Part shown: positions 1 through 10,039 of the stretch, piece by piece | Layout: each line of letters begins with the position of its first letter | Numbering within the stretch: position 1 is the stretch's first letter | DNA from: Bacteroidota bacterium | Lineage (GTDB): Bacteria; Bacteroidota; Bacteroidia; Chitinophagales; Saprospiraceae | Length of the DNA: 64,000 nucleotides | Assembly (NCBI GenBank): GCA_029781865.1 | Contig: JAKOVW010000052.1 | Coordinates: 146,999 to 210,998, forward strand | Reading direction: 5' to 3' | Notes under the pieces: model-generated | What the model was told of the DNA's origin: nothing | The model's input: only the letters and a program-made list of their open reading frames with translations | The model's database searches: none | Made by a program: the position numbers and the translations under genes

Positions 1-392
1 CGTTTGAAGCCGGAATTTTATTGACAGGAGCTGAGGTTAAAGCCATAAAAACAGGGAATGCAAATTTAAGTGATGCCTATTGTGTGATTGAGCAGGGTGA
101 GGTATGGATCAAGAATATGCACATATCCGAATACAAACAAAGCAGAGATTTGGAATACAATCCCAAACGCAATCGCAAATTGTTGCTCAACAAAGCGGAA
201 ATCCGCAAAATCGAACGAAAAATTACGGAAAAAGGAAACACCTTGATTCCATATAAATTGTATGTCACTGACCGCGGATTTATTAAAATGGAAATTGTAG
301 TAGCTTCAGGTAAAAAAGCTTTCGATAAACGCGAGTCGATTAAAGAAAAAGATGAGAAAAGGTCAATGGAGCGTGACTTTAAATTGAGGTGA
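1..392 (+). CDS. smpB: SsrA-binding protein SmpB (5' truncated by window)
   Basis: SmpB binds tmRNA (SsrA) and delivers it to stalled ribosomes for trans-translation. The frame is open from base 3 (F-E-A-G-I-L-L-T-G-A-E-V-K) with no start codon, so the N-terminal 20-30 residues lie outside the window and a TTG at 21 is not a real start. Family landmarks visible are the GAEVKAIKTGNANLSDAY block, the NMHISEYKQ segment, the NPKRNRKLLL basic stretch and a Lys/Arg-rich tail ending DFKLR, which in the family reaches into the decoding centre. Length and order fit the ~150 aa family. The next gene starts after a 266-bp gap, so this is probably the end of a transcript. Confidence 0.95.
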   Translation, partial: FEAGILLTGAEVKAIKTGNANLSDAYCVIEQGEVWIKNMHISEYKQSRDLEYNPKRNRKLLLNKAEIRKIERKITEKGNTLIPYKLYVTDRGFIKMEIVVASGKKAFDKRESIKEKDEKRSMERDFKLR

Positions 393-658
393 TGTAAAAA
401 ATGCTGAGGTATGAAATAAATTGTTCTTTGCAATTTGAATAATTTTTGTCACCATTTTTCATTTTGATCTGGTATTACAACTCTTCCTCTTCAGCAAAAT
501 GAATCTGTTCATGTATTCCTGGTAATTTAACTGCTCGTTGCATATTTGGATGTAATTGAATTTTGCAAATCCTTGTTAAAATTATAGCTGAAACTTCCAG
601 GCGCATCTTAAAAAACATTTTGTTATAAACTCCAATTTGTTTATTATTTTGCACATCT

Positions 659-2692
659 ATGAAAACCTGTTTTAGTCTTTTCTTTACAAATCTTGCGTTT
701 CTGTTTTTAAACGCACAACAGCCAATCATTACAATAGACCCGGCGACAAAATTCCAGGTCATTGACGGATTTGGTGCGCATCAGGGCAATTCAGATGTAG
801 ATCAGGTTTGGTGGCAAGTTCTTTATTTTTATGACCTTGAAGCAAGCATGTATAGAGTGGATCTGACTCCGGTGTTGCGTTCACCTTATTCTGATTTGAA
901 TTATTATTCACCATGGTTTATGGGATCTGCTACAAAAAGTCCATTCAACCTGGAGGATCCGGCAAATCCAAATGGACCTGAAGGGAATCGCGTACGCACT
1001 TATACAGGCCCCAATGATTATTCGCGATTATTCGGTAGTCGCAATGCACCTATTGCGGTGATGGGTCCGGATATCGAAAAGAATATTTCTTATTTTGTAT
1101 ATCATCAGGAATCGGCAATTGATTTGGGAAAACAAATAAAAACACAGCTCGGCGATTTTAAACTTATCGGTTCCTTTTGGTCTCCATTGCCCTGGGTGAA
1201 AATTTCTTCGGGAAACCGCTATCCGCAAAATTCATGGCCTGGTCCTGTAATCAATACGCCCTGGCCATTTATCTGGGGTGGAAATTTTGCAGGTGGAAAA
1301 TTGGATGTATCTGATCAACCTTTGCAGGTCTTCAATGATCAATCACAGGGAGGCAATGGTCCTACAAGTTCTCTGACACAATTTGCCAGAAGTACTGCAG
1401 CTTATATTTTGGGTTTTCAGCGATTTCATCAAATCACTTTTTATGCTATCAGCATTCAAAATGAATTAAACTTTGAGGAATTTTATAATTCAGCAACATA
1501 TCCGCTTTCATCTCAATACATCGCAGCGTTGAAATCTGTCCGCAACGAATTCAACAAGTATCCTGAATTGAAGGACATTAAAATTATGGGCCCTGAAGAT
1601 TTAATGGGAGGTGATTCATATGGTATGTGGGAATACGGCGGTCCCGTTCATAAAAACCTGCAGTACCTCAAAAACATTGCTGCAGATTCAGTTGCATTTT
1701 CAGCTATCGATTTCTTCTGCATTCACGGTTACGCAAATGATGGTGTCAGTTCTGCAGGTGCAAATCCCATACAGTGGGATTGGTGGGTGAACGGTTGGAA
1801 TGCAAGTCCTGCTCCGGGGATTCCGGCAAATGTAAAAGGATTTGCATCATTTGGTAAAAAATCATGGATGACAGAAACATCCGGTGAATACATGGATTGG
1901 TTATATCCAAAGTCTGGATTTCCGGGAGATGGTGGTTTTGGAGTCGGATTGCGCATTCATCAGGCACTGACTACAGGAATGGAAAGTGCATGGTTGTATT
2001 GGACATTCACAGACAGCGAAAGTAATGGCAATGTAAGTCGTTATGGACTTACCAATTCAGGTGCTGGATCTGCTTCACCAAAATATGTCGCTGCCAAACA
2101 CTTTTATAAATTTATCAGACCTGGTGCTGTAAGGGTTTCTGCAACAGTTACCAATTCAAATGGAATATCAGCAAGTGCTTATCTGCACGAACAGAATCAT
2201 ACCTTAACCATAATCATTTTAAATGCATCTGCAACACCTCAACTGAGCTCAATCGAATTTCCATCGATATTGACATCTTTCACAGCGTATACCTCAGGCG
2301 AATATTCCTATTGGAAACAATCAACTATTCCGGCATTAAACGGACAGGCTGATGTTAATGTACCTGCTTATGGAATGGTGACATTGACAGGAAATACGAT
2401 GATTAGCTCAAATCAGGATGTTTTTGAAAAAACAAGTTTCAATTTACGGATTCAACCCAATCCATTTGTTGAGTCCACATCTGTTTCATTTCTGTTAAAT
2501 CATCGAGAACAGGTCTGTATGAATGTACACGACATGAATGGAAATTTCATAAAATCCATTTTAAATGAAAGCCTGTGTGCAGGTATCCATTTCATTACCT
2601 TAAAATCATTGGAATTAGCAGCCGGTTTATATTATCTCGATTTACAAACTTCCGGCCGCAAAGAAACAATGAAAGTTGTGATCATAAAGTAG
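659..2692 (+). CDS. Secreted GH30-like glycoside hydrolase with T9SS sorting domain
   Basis: Probable glycoside hydrolase of clan GH-A, closest in appearance to GH30 (glucuronoxylanase/glucosylceramidase type). A signal peptide (about residues 1-19, ending LNAQ) is followed by the family's opening signature FQVIDGFGA (32-40). The putative acid/base is E269 in SIQNELNFEE and the putative nucleophile is E406 in WMTETSGE, matching the NE...E arrangement of clan GH-A. The last ~80 residues (IQPNPF... to KVVIIK) form a type A T9SS C-terminal sorting domain, so the enzyme should cross the outer membrane and be attached to the surface or released. The polysaccharide substrate cannot be told from sequence. 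It stands alone, not in an obvious polysaccharide utilisation locus. Confidence 0.85.
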   Translation: MKTCFSLFFTNLAFLFLNAQQPIITIDPATKFQVIDGFGAHQGNSDVDQVWWQVLYFYDLEASMYRVDLTPVLRSPYSDLNYYSPWFMGSATKSPFNLEDPANPNGPEGNRVRTYTGPNDYSRLFGSRNAPIAVMGPDIEKNISYFVYHQESAIDLGKQIKTQLGDFKLIGSFWSPLPWVKISSGNRYPQNSWPGPVINTPWPFIWGGNFAGGKLDVSDQPLQVFNDQSQGGNGPTSSLTQFARSTAAYILGFQRFHQITFYAISIQNELNFEEFYNSATYPLSSQYIAALKSVRNEFNKYPELKDIKIMGPEDLMGGDSYGMWEYGGPVHKNLQYLKNIAADSVAFSAIDFFCIHGYANDGVSSAGANPIQWDWWVNGWNASPAPGIPANVKGFASFGKKSWMTETSGEYMDWLYPKSGFPGDGGFGVGLRIHQALTTGMESAWLYWTFTDSESNGNVSRYGLTNSGAGSASPKYVAAKHFYKFIRPGAVRVSATVTNSNGISASAYLHEQNHTLTIIILNASATPQLSSIEFPSILTSFTAYTSGEYSYWKQSTIPALNGQADVNVPAYGMVTLTGNTMISSNQDVFEKTSFNLRIQPNPFVESTSVSFLLNHREQVCMNVHDMNGNFIKSILNESLCAGIHFITLKSLELAAGLYYLDLQTSGRKETMKVVIIK

Positions 2693-2767
2693 TGTAGTGA
2701 TTTCTTTCCTAAGTTATATTGGATTGTAATTGGAGAGCACAACATCAAAATAAATTCTTATATTTCA

Positions 2768-2880
2768 ACACTCATCACTCATCACTCATCACTCATCACT
2801 CCTAGCTCATCACTCCTAGCTCATCACTCCTAGCTCATAACTCCTAATTCCTAACTTCTAACTTCTAACTTCTTTCTCCT
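2768..2880. repeat. Low-complexity tandem repeat (ctcatcact / ctcctagctcat)
   Basis: Degenerate short tandem units built on CTCATCACT, TCACTCCTAGCTCA and TAACTTC fill the space between two convergent genes. Similar low-complexity spacers occur at 14.01-14.13 kb and 38.96-39.0 kb. No coding potential is visible. Confidence 0.85.
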
Positions 2881-2883
2881 GTC

Positions 2884-3924
2884 TTATTTTTGCTCACTCT
2901 CATCCGGAGAAGTATACTTCTCTCCTTTTCCGCCAAATACAGATAAGTGAACATAGCGTTTTGGATTCAGTCGCAGGTCTTGTAACAATAAATCGAGATT
3001 TTTTGAGCTGCGGGCCAGATTTTGGTATAGTGCAGGGTCTTTGATGAATTTGCCGAGACTTCCGGTTCCTGCATTTACATCGGTGAGAATGTTATTGAGT
3101 TTTTGTACCGTCTTTTTACTTTCATCCAAAGTTTGATTCAGTTGCTGAATCGCTTTTTTGCTTTCACTCATAGTTTCGTCTGCATTTTTTACCAGCTTGC
3201 CGGGATCAGCTTGTTTCAAACTATTTGAGATGGTTTCCAGGTTTTGCAATGAGTGGCTGATGGCATTCGCATTTTTCGAAAGACTGGCAGTCAAGACATC
3301 CAGGTTTGAAAATGAATTGTGCAGACTTTGGGAAGAACTTGTCAGCAGATGATTAAGCTGTGTAGTGGACTTAGCCAAATTATCCAGAATGATATGTATA
3401 TTTTTTACTGTTGCTGCCAACTGCACATTTTTATTCTTATTGCTGGTATCGAGAATAGCATTTAATTCGCCTCCGACAGCCTGTGTGTATTCTTTTACTT
3501 CATCCTTGCTGAACATACTTGAAAGCATACCTGCGATTTCACCTTTGATAAACGAATGATTGGGTAAGCAATCTGTTTCGCAGTATTTTCCATATTGAAG
3601 AATAATGGCCTTTCCACCCATCAGGCCTTGTTGTACCAATAATGCTTTTGTATCGGCAGGCAATTGAATCTCGTGTTTCACATCGATAGTGACCAAAACC
3701 ATGTTTGGGTCATTGGGATCGAGTACAACTTTGGTTACAGTACCGACCTTTAAACCTCTGGTTAGCACAGGGGAGGAAGGATCCATTTGGCCAACATCCT
3801 GGTATTTGATGTAATAGGTCTTGCTTCTATCTAATAAATTACTACCCTTCAGGTATTTATATCCGAAGATTAACAAAGCCAGGGTGACTAATCCGAGTAT
3901 ACCTACTTTTAATTCGTTGCGCAA
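2884..3924 (-). CDS. MCE/MlaD family protein
   Basis: Probable substrate-binding component of an MCE (Mla-like) lipid transporter, anchored in the inner membrane. A single N-terminal transmembrane helix (about residues 8-24, VGILGLVTLALLIFGYKYL) precedes one MCE domain (about 38-115, including DVGQMDPSSPVLTRGLKVG and QGLMGGKAIILQ). The rest is a long Ser/Asn/Gln-rich helical region (about 130-310) typical of Bacteroidota MlaD homologues. No ATG is in frame upstream; the start used is TTG (KLRNELKVG context), and the true start could be a few codons earlier. The ATPase and permease partners are not in the window. It lies downstream of the amidase gene on the same strand, 97 bp away, so co-transcription is possible. 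Confidence 0.85.
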   Translation of the reverse strand: MRNELKVGILGLVTLALLIFGYKYLKGSNLLDRSKTYYIKYQDVGQMDPSSPVLTRGLKVGTVTKVVLDPNDPNMVLVTIDVKHEIQLPADTKALLVQQGLMGGKAIILQYGKYCETDCLPNHSFIKGEIAGMLSSMFSKDEVKEYTQAVGGELNAILDTSNKNKNVQLAATVKNIHIILDNLAKSTTQLNHLLTSSSQSLHNSFSNLDVLTASLSKNANAISHSLQNLETISNSLKQADPGKLVKNADETMSESKKAIQQLNQTLDESKKTVQKLNNILTDVNAGTGSLGKFIKDPALYQNLARSSKNLDLLLQDLRLNPKRYVHLSVFGGKGEKYTSPDESEQK

Positions 3925-4020
3925 TTTGATGTATTCTGGTAAATGAATCTTTCTGAGCGGGCAAAATTACAATAATTGGCAATTTTAAACCCTATTAAGT
4001 AGGAATACCAAATAACCGGA

Positions 4021-5133
4021 TTAGTTCACTTTTTTGTCGGCAAGGAACTTTATGACAAAGGCGTCTTTGTATCCGGCCCTTTTGAGTTCCGATTTCTCTT
4101 TATTGGCGTCTTCTGCAGTCAGGAAACTGCCATAGACTACTTTGTAGACTTCTCCATCCTTGATGATCTCAAAATCCAGGTTTCTCCGCCACTTGGACTG
4201 TTCGGGAGGATAGTTTTTCATGGCTGCGAGTTGAATTTTATAGATATAATCATCGCTTTTCTTGGGGTTTTTACCGCCTCCTTTCGGGGTAACATCGGTC
4301 ATTGCAATGGTCGGATAGACGGGTTTATTAGAAATTTGATTGGTTATACCATCGGCTATCATCTCTGCAATTTCCCATTGCCCGGATTCAGAGCACAGGT
4401 ATTTTTCTTCTTCCGGATTGGTCATATAGCCCGTTTCAATAAGCACACAAGGCATACTCACTTGGTGCAATACATGAAATCCGGCTTGTTTTACCCCTTT
4501 GCTTTTCCCGGGATGTTTTTTTGAGAAGGCATCTTCAATGGACCTGGCAAGAGCAATACTCTTTTGCATATATTCATCCTGAATATGATTCAGGGTAATA
4601 AAAGATGCCGGTGAACTTAGATCAAGGGGATCGTAATGTTCAGAACTACCACTTTCCAATAAGATCGCTGCATTTTCACGTTGAGCGACCGCAAGGTTTT
4701 CTTCCGCTTTATGCAAGCCCATTACATAGGTTTCCGTACCCCGGATTTGTTTGTGATTGCCAGGCATTGCATTGCAATGGATAGATATAAAGTAATTGGC
4801 ATCCAGGTCATTAGCCATTTTAGCGCGTTCGTGCAATGGAATGAAGCTATCTGTTTGGCGGGTGAAGTACACGGCCGCTTCAGGCATTTTATCGAATAAC
4901 AAAGACTGGATTTTCTTGCTTATCGAAAGAGTGATCTGCTTTTCAGAGCATATCGTACCCCGGGCACCCTCATCCGAACCACCATGACCGGCATCTAAAA
5001 CGATCACAGGACCTGAGGATAATTGCAGATCTTGTGCCGCTAACCGGAATGGGCAAGAAAAAAGGATTAATAGTATAGCAGTCAGTAATTTGTAAGTCTT
5101 TGCAAGCGTTGCAGATGAATTGTAGTTTTGCAT
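4021..5133 (-). CDS. N-acetylmuramoyl-L-alanine amidase (Amidase_3) with SPOR-like C-terminus
   Basis: Zinc-dependent cell-wall amidase that cleaves the bond between N-acetylmuramic acid and the peptide stem, acting in the periplasm during cell separation. Signal peptide to about residue 33 (RLAAQ), then Amidase_3 domain. Zinc ligands visible are H50 in VLDAGHGG, E64 in CSEKQITL and H119 in SIHCNAMP, and the catalytic Glu lies in CVLIETGYM. The C-terminal ~75 residues (YIKIQLAA-like start, then VVYGSFLTAEDANKEKSELK) resemble a SPOR peptidoglycan-binding repeat, usual in Bacteroidota amidases. It is divergent from the LptD-like gene, with a short shared promoter region (5134-5201). Confidence 0.92.
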   Translation of the reverse strand: MQNYNSSATLAKTYKLLTAILLILFSCPFRLAAQDLQLSSGPVIVLDAGHGGSDEGARGTICSEKQITLSISKKIQSLLFDKMPEAAVYFTRQTDSFIPLHERAKMANDLDANYFISIHCNAMPGNHKQIRGTETYVMGLHKAEENLAVAQRENAAILLESGSSEHYDPLDLSSPASFITLNHIQDEYMQKSIALARSIEDAFSKKHPGKSKGVKQAGFHVLHQVSMPCVLIETGYMTNPEEEKYLCSESGQWEIAEMIADGITNQISNKPVYPTIAMTDVTPKGGGKNPKKSDDYIYKIQLAAMKNYPPEQSKWRRNLDFEIIKDGEVYKVVYGSFLTAEDANKEKSELKRAGYKDAFVIKFLADKKVN

Positions 5134-5201
5134 TCTGGTTATTTAGCTTTAACAAAGATACACATTATATAAAAATATCATATATAAATTCCTATAATTT
5201 T

Positions 5202-7805
5202 TTGAATAAAACATTTCTACTTTTAATCATTCAACTTTTTCTACTGAAGGCTAACGCCCAGGTTATACAGGATACGGTTATAAAAGACAGTTTGCAAGGC
5301 AACCGGGATTCCCTGGTAATTAGCGGAGACAAGCTTTTTCTCGTTTCCCCCGATAGTATTGACGTTCCTGTAGATTATACTGCTGATGATAAGGTGCAAT
5401 TCGATTACGTCAATAAGGTCATTCATTTATATGGCAATGCAACCATCAAATACAAGACCATGGATATCCGGGCGGATTATATACGCATAGAAATGAATAC
5501 AAATCTGGCTATCGCTTCACCGCTGACGGATTCTACCGGTAAAAAAACAGGAATTCCTGAATTCAAAGACGGCGATCAGTCTTTTAAAGCACAGAAAATT
5601 TCATATAATTTCAAAAGCAGAAAAGGGGCCATTGAAGATGTCGTAACCCGTGAAGGAGATTTATATGTACATGGCGAACAAACAAAGTTTATTTCCAAAC
5701 AAAGTAAAGACAGCAATGGAGATGATGTCATTTATAATAAAAATGCCATAATAACGAGTTGTAATGCCGAGCATCCCCATTATGGGATTCATAGCAATAA
5801 GCAAAAAGTAATTCCAAATAAATTGGTGATTGTTGGTCCTTCGAATGTGGAAATAGGTGGAGTACCAACTCCATTGTGGTTGCCTTTTGGTTTTTTTCCG
5901 ATTTCGAAAAATGCCAGGGCCGGAATTCTATTTCCGAAAGAATATCAATATGACGATCGGGGCTTTGGTTTGGCAGGCATAGGTTATTATTGGCCGGTAA
6001 GCGATCATCTCGATCTGAAATTTCTTGTCGATGTTTTTTTCAAAGGATCGTTCCGGATTAATGTAACCGGTAATTACAAAACGCGGTACAAATACTCCGG
6101 TAACTTTGAACTCAATTTTGACAATCGCATTCAGGAAGTTCCCAACACTTACGATCGAAGTGTGAATCGCCCTATTCGTCTGAGGTGGTCACATACGCAG
6201 GATGCAGGTGCGCATCCATACCGGAGTTTCGGAGGAAGTATCAATATAGAAACCAATAGTTTCAGTAAGCTGACGTATTTCAATCCTACGCAGGCATTAC
6301 AAAACGTCCTGACTTCCAATTTCAATTACAATTATTCGTTTCCCAATTCGGCGTTTACATTCGCCGCCTCACTGAGCCATACTCAAAACAATATTTCGCA
6401 TAGCCTGAGTCTTACGTTTCCGGATCTGAGTTTACAAATGCGCAGCATTACGCCGTTTAAAAGTAAAAACAGAGCAGTACAAACAGAAAGATGGTACGAC
6501 CGGATCAGCGTTTCTTACAATGCAGAATGGCGAAATTCTATCAATACAACGGATACAACTTTGTTCACCCGTAAAACGCTGGATACGATGCGTTATGGGT
6601 TTAAGCATCATGCCGATGTCAATGCTTCTTTTAAGTTTCTGAAGTATTTTAATTTCAATCCCAATATTAATTACAATGAAGAACTCACTTTTTATTCTCA
6701 GGAACAGACTCTGAAGGATACGACCTTAAAAGATACTATGGGAAAGGATAGTGTGTTTGGATTATTGCAGACCAGATACAATAGGGGACTTTATTCGTTC
6801 CGGACATTCGGTGCCAGTGCCGGTATCAATACGCAAATATTTGGTCAGATCCTTTCTTCGAAAGGCTGGTTCAGGGGAATCAGGCATCAGATAACACCTT
6901 CCGTCTCTTTTAATTTCTCTCCGGATTATCATAAATCACCGTTTAATTATTATAAATCGGTATACACCAGCACCAGGGATTCGATTAAAAAAGAGTATCT
7001 GATATTTGCAAAAAGTCCTTTTGGTGAACCATCCGTCTCCAGTGAAAATTTTAATATTGGATTCAGTATTGCCAACCGGATTGAGATGAAGTATTATTCC
7101 AAAAAAGATACGGTTGCCAAAAAAATTCCGATTATTGAAAGTTTTACTTTTTCAGGTAATTACAATGTACTGGCAGATTCATTTAAACTCAGCGTCATTT
7201 CGGGAAGTGGTAGCAATCGATTGTTCAAGGGCATCACTACACTCTATTATGGGTTAAGTTTAGATCCTTATGGAAGAGACCTTGTCAATGACAGAGAAGT
7301 TCGATCCAAGTCCTTTGCTATTAAAAATAATAAACGGCTCGTTTATGTTACCAATTCGTTTTTAAATATCAATACAAGCTTAACTATAGGTCAATTGATT
7401 GGCTTATTTGATAATGAAGTTGTAAAGAAAAAGGATTTGACTAAACCATCCTTACAGGAATTATTTTATGATTTTAATATTCAGCATATCATAAATTTCA
7501 GACACGAAAGACTCGTCACCGGAAAAGATACGTTTATGCGAACGCTGCACAATCTGACAGTCAATGGTTCCATTCCGCTTACTGCAAAATGGAAAATAAA
7601 TATTACCAATATCTCATACAACTTTGATCAGAAAGGATTTCAATATCCGACATTGGGTCTGGAGCGGGATTTACATTGCTGGTTGATGAAATTTGATTGG
7701 TCTCCGCAATTGGGATATTATTCCTTCTTCCTGGGTGTCAAGCCAGGTTCATTGGAATTTATAAGGTTGCCTAATAATCAAACCTATTCCGGCGCAAGAA
7801 GGTAA
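5202..7805 (+). CDS. LptD/OstA-like outer-membrane assembly protein
   Basis: Large outer-membrane beta-barrel with an OstA-like N-terminal domain, probably the LPS-assembly protein of this organism. After a hydrophobic signal sequence (FLLLIIQLFLLKANAQ) come OstA-type features (VNKVIHLYGNATIKYKTMDIRADYI and a VTREGDLYVHGE stretch), then the GIPTPLWLPFGFFP-like 'VPTPLWLPFGFFPISK' block typical of Bacteroidota LptD homologues, followed by ~550 residues of alternating beta-strands. The frame stays open back to 5100, but that overlaps the divergent amidase start; a TTG at 5202 gives a normal signal peptide and is preferred. An ATG at 5115 is the alternative. The LptE partner is not seen nearby. 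Confidence 0.85.
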   Translation: MNKTFLLLIIQLFLLKANAQVIQDTVIKDSLQGNRDSLVISGDKLFLVSPDSIDVPVDYTADDKVQFDYVNKVIHLYGNATIKYKTMDIRADYIRIEMNTNLAIASPLTDSTGKKTGIPEFKDGDQSFKAQKISYNFKSRKGAIEDVVTREGDLYVHGEQTKFISKQSKDSNGDDVIYNKNAIITSCNAEHPHYGIHSNKQKVIPNKLVIVGPSNVEIGGVPTPLWLPFGFFPISKNARAGILFPKEYQYDDRGFGLAGIGYYWPVSDHLDLKFLVDVFFKGSFRINVTGNYKTRYKYSGNFELNFDNRIQEVPNTYDRSVNRPIRLRWSHTQDAGAHPYRSFGGSINIETNSFSKLTYFNPTQALQNVLTSNFNYNYSFPNSAFTFAASLSHTQNNISHSLSLTFPDLSLQMRSITPFKSKNRAVQTERWYDRISVSYNAEWRNSINTTDTTLFTRKTLDTMRYGFKHHADVNASFKFLKYFNFNPNINYNEELTFYSQEQTLKDTTLKDTMGKDSVFGLLQTRYNRGLYSFRTFGASAGINTQIFGQILSSKGWFRGIRHQITPSVSFNFSPDYHKSPFNYYKSVYTSTRDSIKKEYLIFAKSPFGEPSVSSENFNIGFSIANRIEMKYYSKKDTVAKKIPIIESFTFSGNYNVLADSFKLSVISGSGSNRLFKGITTLYYGLSLDPYGRDLVNDREVRSKSFAIKNNKRLVYVTNSFLNINTSLTIGQLIGLFDNEVVKKKDLTKPSLQELFYDFNIQHIINFRHERLVTGKDTFMRTLHNLTVNGSIPLTAKWKINITNISYNFDQKGFQYPTLGLERDLHCWLMKFDWSPQLGYYSFFLGVKPGSLEFIRLPNNQTYSGARR

Positions 7806-7874
7806 AGGAAATTGTTCAAGCTTGTTATGGTCGGTAAATAAACCGGAGTTTGAATTAACCTGTACAAGGTCAAT

Positions 7875-9356
7875 TTATTTTCGCATTAGTGTCTTTTCGA
7901 TAAGCGACTGTATCATCTGGTTGAATTCTGCTGAAAGCTTTAAAAAATACACGCCACCCAGGAATAAAATCGTGATGCATCCTGATAAAATAAGAATAGT
8001 AAGCAGTGGATGAAAGGGAAAATGGAATGGACTAAACAAAATTGCAATGACCACGCCTAATAATAAAATTTTCCAAAGTGATCCTGAGATTGGATGTATG
8101 CGAAGCTTGAGGTATACTAAAATTGTTTTTAGGATATTATAAATACATATCGAGGAAAAAGTTGCGAATGCAGCGCCCTCAATTCCATATTTGGGAATCC
8201 AGATATAATTGAATGATATATTGAGCACGGCCATTAATAATAGGAGATAGAGTTCGATAGGGTAATATCTGGAATAGGTGAGTATATGGTGATTAACCCC
8301 TGTTGCGGCATCTGCGATTCGTGCAAGCAGTAACCATAAAATGACCGGATGGATCAGCGCAACTTTCTCCGTATTGGGCATTAATTCACTTAATGATAAA
8401 AATCCGCAATAAATACATAGGGAAATCCATAGCGTTGGAATCAGCATATTGCTGGACGATTTAGAATAAATCAGTTTTAAATCTTCTATACTGTTTTTTT
8501 TGGAGAATGAGGAAACAGCTGCGTTAAGGCTATCTGTGAGGGCGGACGCAGGAATAAAAGCTACATTGCTGATAAAGATGGCAAGTGTAAACAGCCCGTT
8601 GGCTTCGGATCCTTTCAATGAAGTTACCAGAATAGAATCCATACGGAGTGCAAGAATGGCACTGGCACCGCCCAATATGGAATACACTGCAAACCGAAAC
8701 ATTTGATTTCTCATCGGATGGTTGAATGCTGATTTTTCAAAACTCACTTTCCACTTTCCGATTTTTTTCAGATAATAAATCATCATCAGAATGACACAGA
8801 TGTAATACAGGCAAATCATCCAGACAAAGCCGATGCGATCTAAATAGTGCTTTATGCATAAAATAAATAGTGCGGGCAGAATCAGTTTCATTAAGAAAAC
8901 GAAAAAAGCCGGAACAGTTATGCGTTGATGGTTTATGGAAATCGTGCTGAATAATTCAAATACCACATAGAGAATGGTAATCGGTAAGATATAGATTGCA
9001 AATGGTCCATTTTGAGGGTCAGCATTCGAGAGCAGATGCTGAATCCATGGAAATAGCAAAGCAAAGGCTATTGTAAAAAAAATGATCCCGAACGCATAAC
9101 CCGTAAAAATGAAACCAAAAAAACCATGGTGTTTTTTTTCAGGCGCTTCGAAATAGGGATAATACCTTAAAAGAACGGCGCTAAATCCCAGGCTGATAAA
9201 AGGAACCAATAAAGAAGCCGTGTTTGTGAGAAAGCCGTAAATCCCATATAATGAAAGATCCATCGGATAAATGAAAATAGTACTCAATGCTCCAATGACA
9301 GATCCGGTAATTTGAATTGCAGTACTTTGTATACTTTGTTTTCTGACTGATTCCAA
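7875..9356 (-). CDS. Polysaccharide flippase (Wzx/MATE-like membrane protein)
   Basis: Integral membrane protein of about 490 residues with roughly 14 hydrophobic helices, of the oligosaccharide flippase / polysaccharide biosynthesis protein family. The N-terminus (RKQSIQSTAIQITGSVIGALSTIFIYP, then LYGIYGFLTNTASLLVPFISLGF) is characteristic of these transporters, which move lipid-linked sugar units across the inner membrane. Its 3' end lies 70 bp from the convergent LptD-like gene, with no hairpin seen between them. The specific sugar substrate is not predictable. The downstream (with respect to its promoter) 9.4-10.3 kb stretch contains only repeats. Confidence 0.88.
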   Translation of the reverse strand: MESVRKQSIQSTAIQITGSVIGALSTIFIYPMDLSLYGIYGFLTNTASLLVPFISLGFSAVLLRYYPYFEAPEKKHHGFFGFIFTGYAFGIIFFTIAFALLFPWIQHLLSNADPQNGPFAIYILPITILYVVFELFSTISINHQRITVPAFFVFLMKLILPALFILCIKHYLDRIGFVWMICLYYICVILMMIYYLKKIGKWKVSFEKSAFNHPMRNQMFRFAVYSILGGASAILALRMDSILVTSLKGSEANGLFTLAIFISNVAFIPASALTDSLNAAVSSFSKKNSIEDLKLIYSKSSSNMLIPTLWISLCIYCGFLSLSELMPNTEKVALIHPVILWLLLARIADAATGVNHHILTYSRYYPIELYLLLLMAVLNISFNYIWIPKYGIEGAAFATFSSICIYNILKTILVYLKLRIHPISGSLWKILLLGVVIAILFSPFHFPFHPLLTILILSGCITILFLGGVYFLKLSAEFNQMIQSLIEKTLMRK

Positions 9357-9562
9357 GGCTTGTGAATTGGTTACGAATTGTTTGGGTAATTGAATAGCTT
9401 AGGAATATTTTGAAAAAAGACATTAAGCATAATTCACAAAGATAAAGAGGATTCAATTCGATACCTGGGTCAGCTGTATGGAGAACTACTTTTTATTTTT
9501 AGTCTCTTCCATATTTGAACAAAAATTTTAGTCTGGATAATGCAAAAATAGAAAGATTACCC

Positions 9563-9905
9563 GCTCTGGACGAAGTAGCATTTTTTATTCAGGAAAGATT
9601 CCTCGTTCTGGATGATGTAGCATTTTTTATTCAGGAAAGATTCCTCGTTCCGGATGATGTAGCATTTTTTATTCAGGAATGATTCCTCGTTCCGGATGAT
9701 GTAGCATTTTTTATTCAGAAAAGATTCCTCGCTCCGGATGATGTAGCATTTTTTATTCAGGAAAGATTCCTCGCTCCGGATGATGTAGCATTTTTTATTC
9801 AGGAAAGATTCCTCGTTCCGGATGATGTAGCATTTTTTATTCAGGAAAGAATCCTCGTTCCGGATGATGTAGCATTTTTTATTCAGGAAAGATTCCTCGC
9901 TATCG
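9563..9905. repeat. 42-bp tandem repeat (about 8 copies)
   Basis: A 42-bp unit built around GTAGCATTTTTTATTCAGGA plus AGATTCCTCGTTCCGGATGAT is repeated about eight times with exact 42-bp spacing and few substitutions (for example C/T in CTCG[C/T]T). Because 42 is a multiple of three, the minus strand reads as a repeated 14-residue string (SFLNKKCYIIRNEE). I treat the reading frame as a by-product, since it has no initiation context and no recognisable protein features. Confidence 0.9.
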
Positions 9906-10039
9906 CTCGGAATGACAAATTCCTGCATAAATGAAGGTGGAGGCCATGTAAGCAAACGCCTTGGCGTTTGCTTACATGGCCTCCACTTTCCCTAAATAAA
10001 AAATTTTATGTCGTTCCGGGCGATAGCGAGGTATCTTTC
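9887..10039. repeat. Long nested inverted repeat with 24-bp perfect arms
   Basis: The centre (9937-9960 and 9963-9986) is a perfect 24-bp inverted repeat (arms start GTGGAGGCCATGTAAGC) with a 2-bp spacer. Outside it a second pair of arms matches imperfectly: 9887-9917 (GAAAGATTCCTCGCTATCGC then TCGGAATGACA) against the complement of about 10009-10039. The outer arms also contain the AAAGATTCCTCGCT segment of the adjoining 42-bp tandem repeat. Confidence 0.85.

Noticed and set aside
475..762. Minus-strand open frame before the GH30 gene
   Set aside because: Overlaps the start and promoter region of the glycoside hydrolase and shows no protein features; a shadow frame.
9557..9955. 132-residue repetitive protein (SFLNKKCYIIRNEE units) on the minus strand
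   Set aside because: The frame is open only because the repeat unit is 42 bp; it lacks initiation context and its sequence is a by-product of the tandem repeat.
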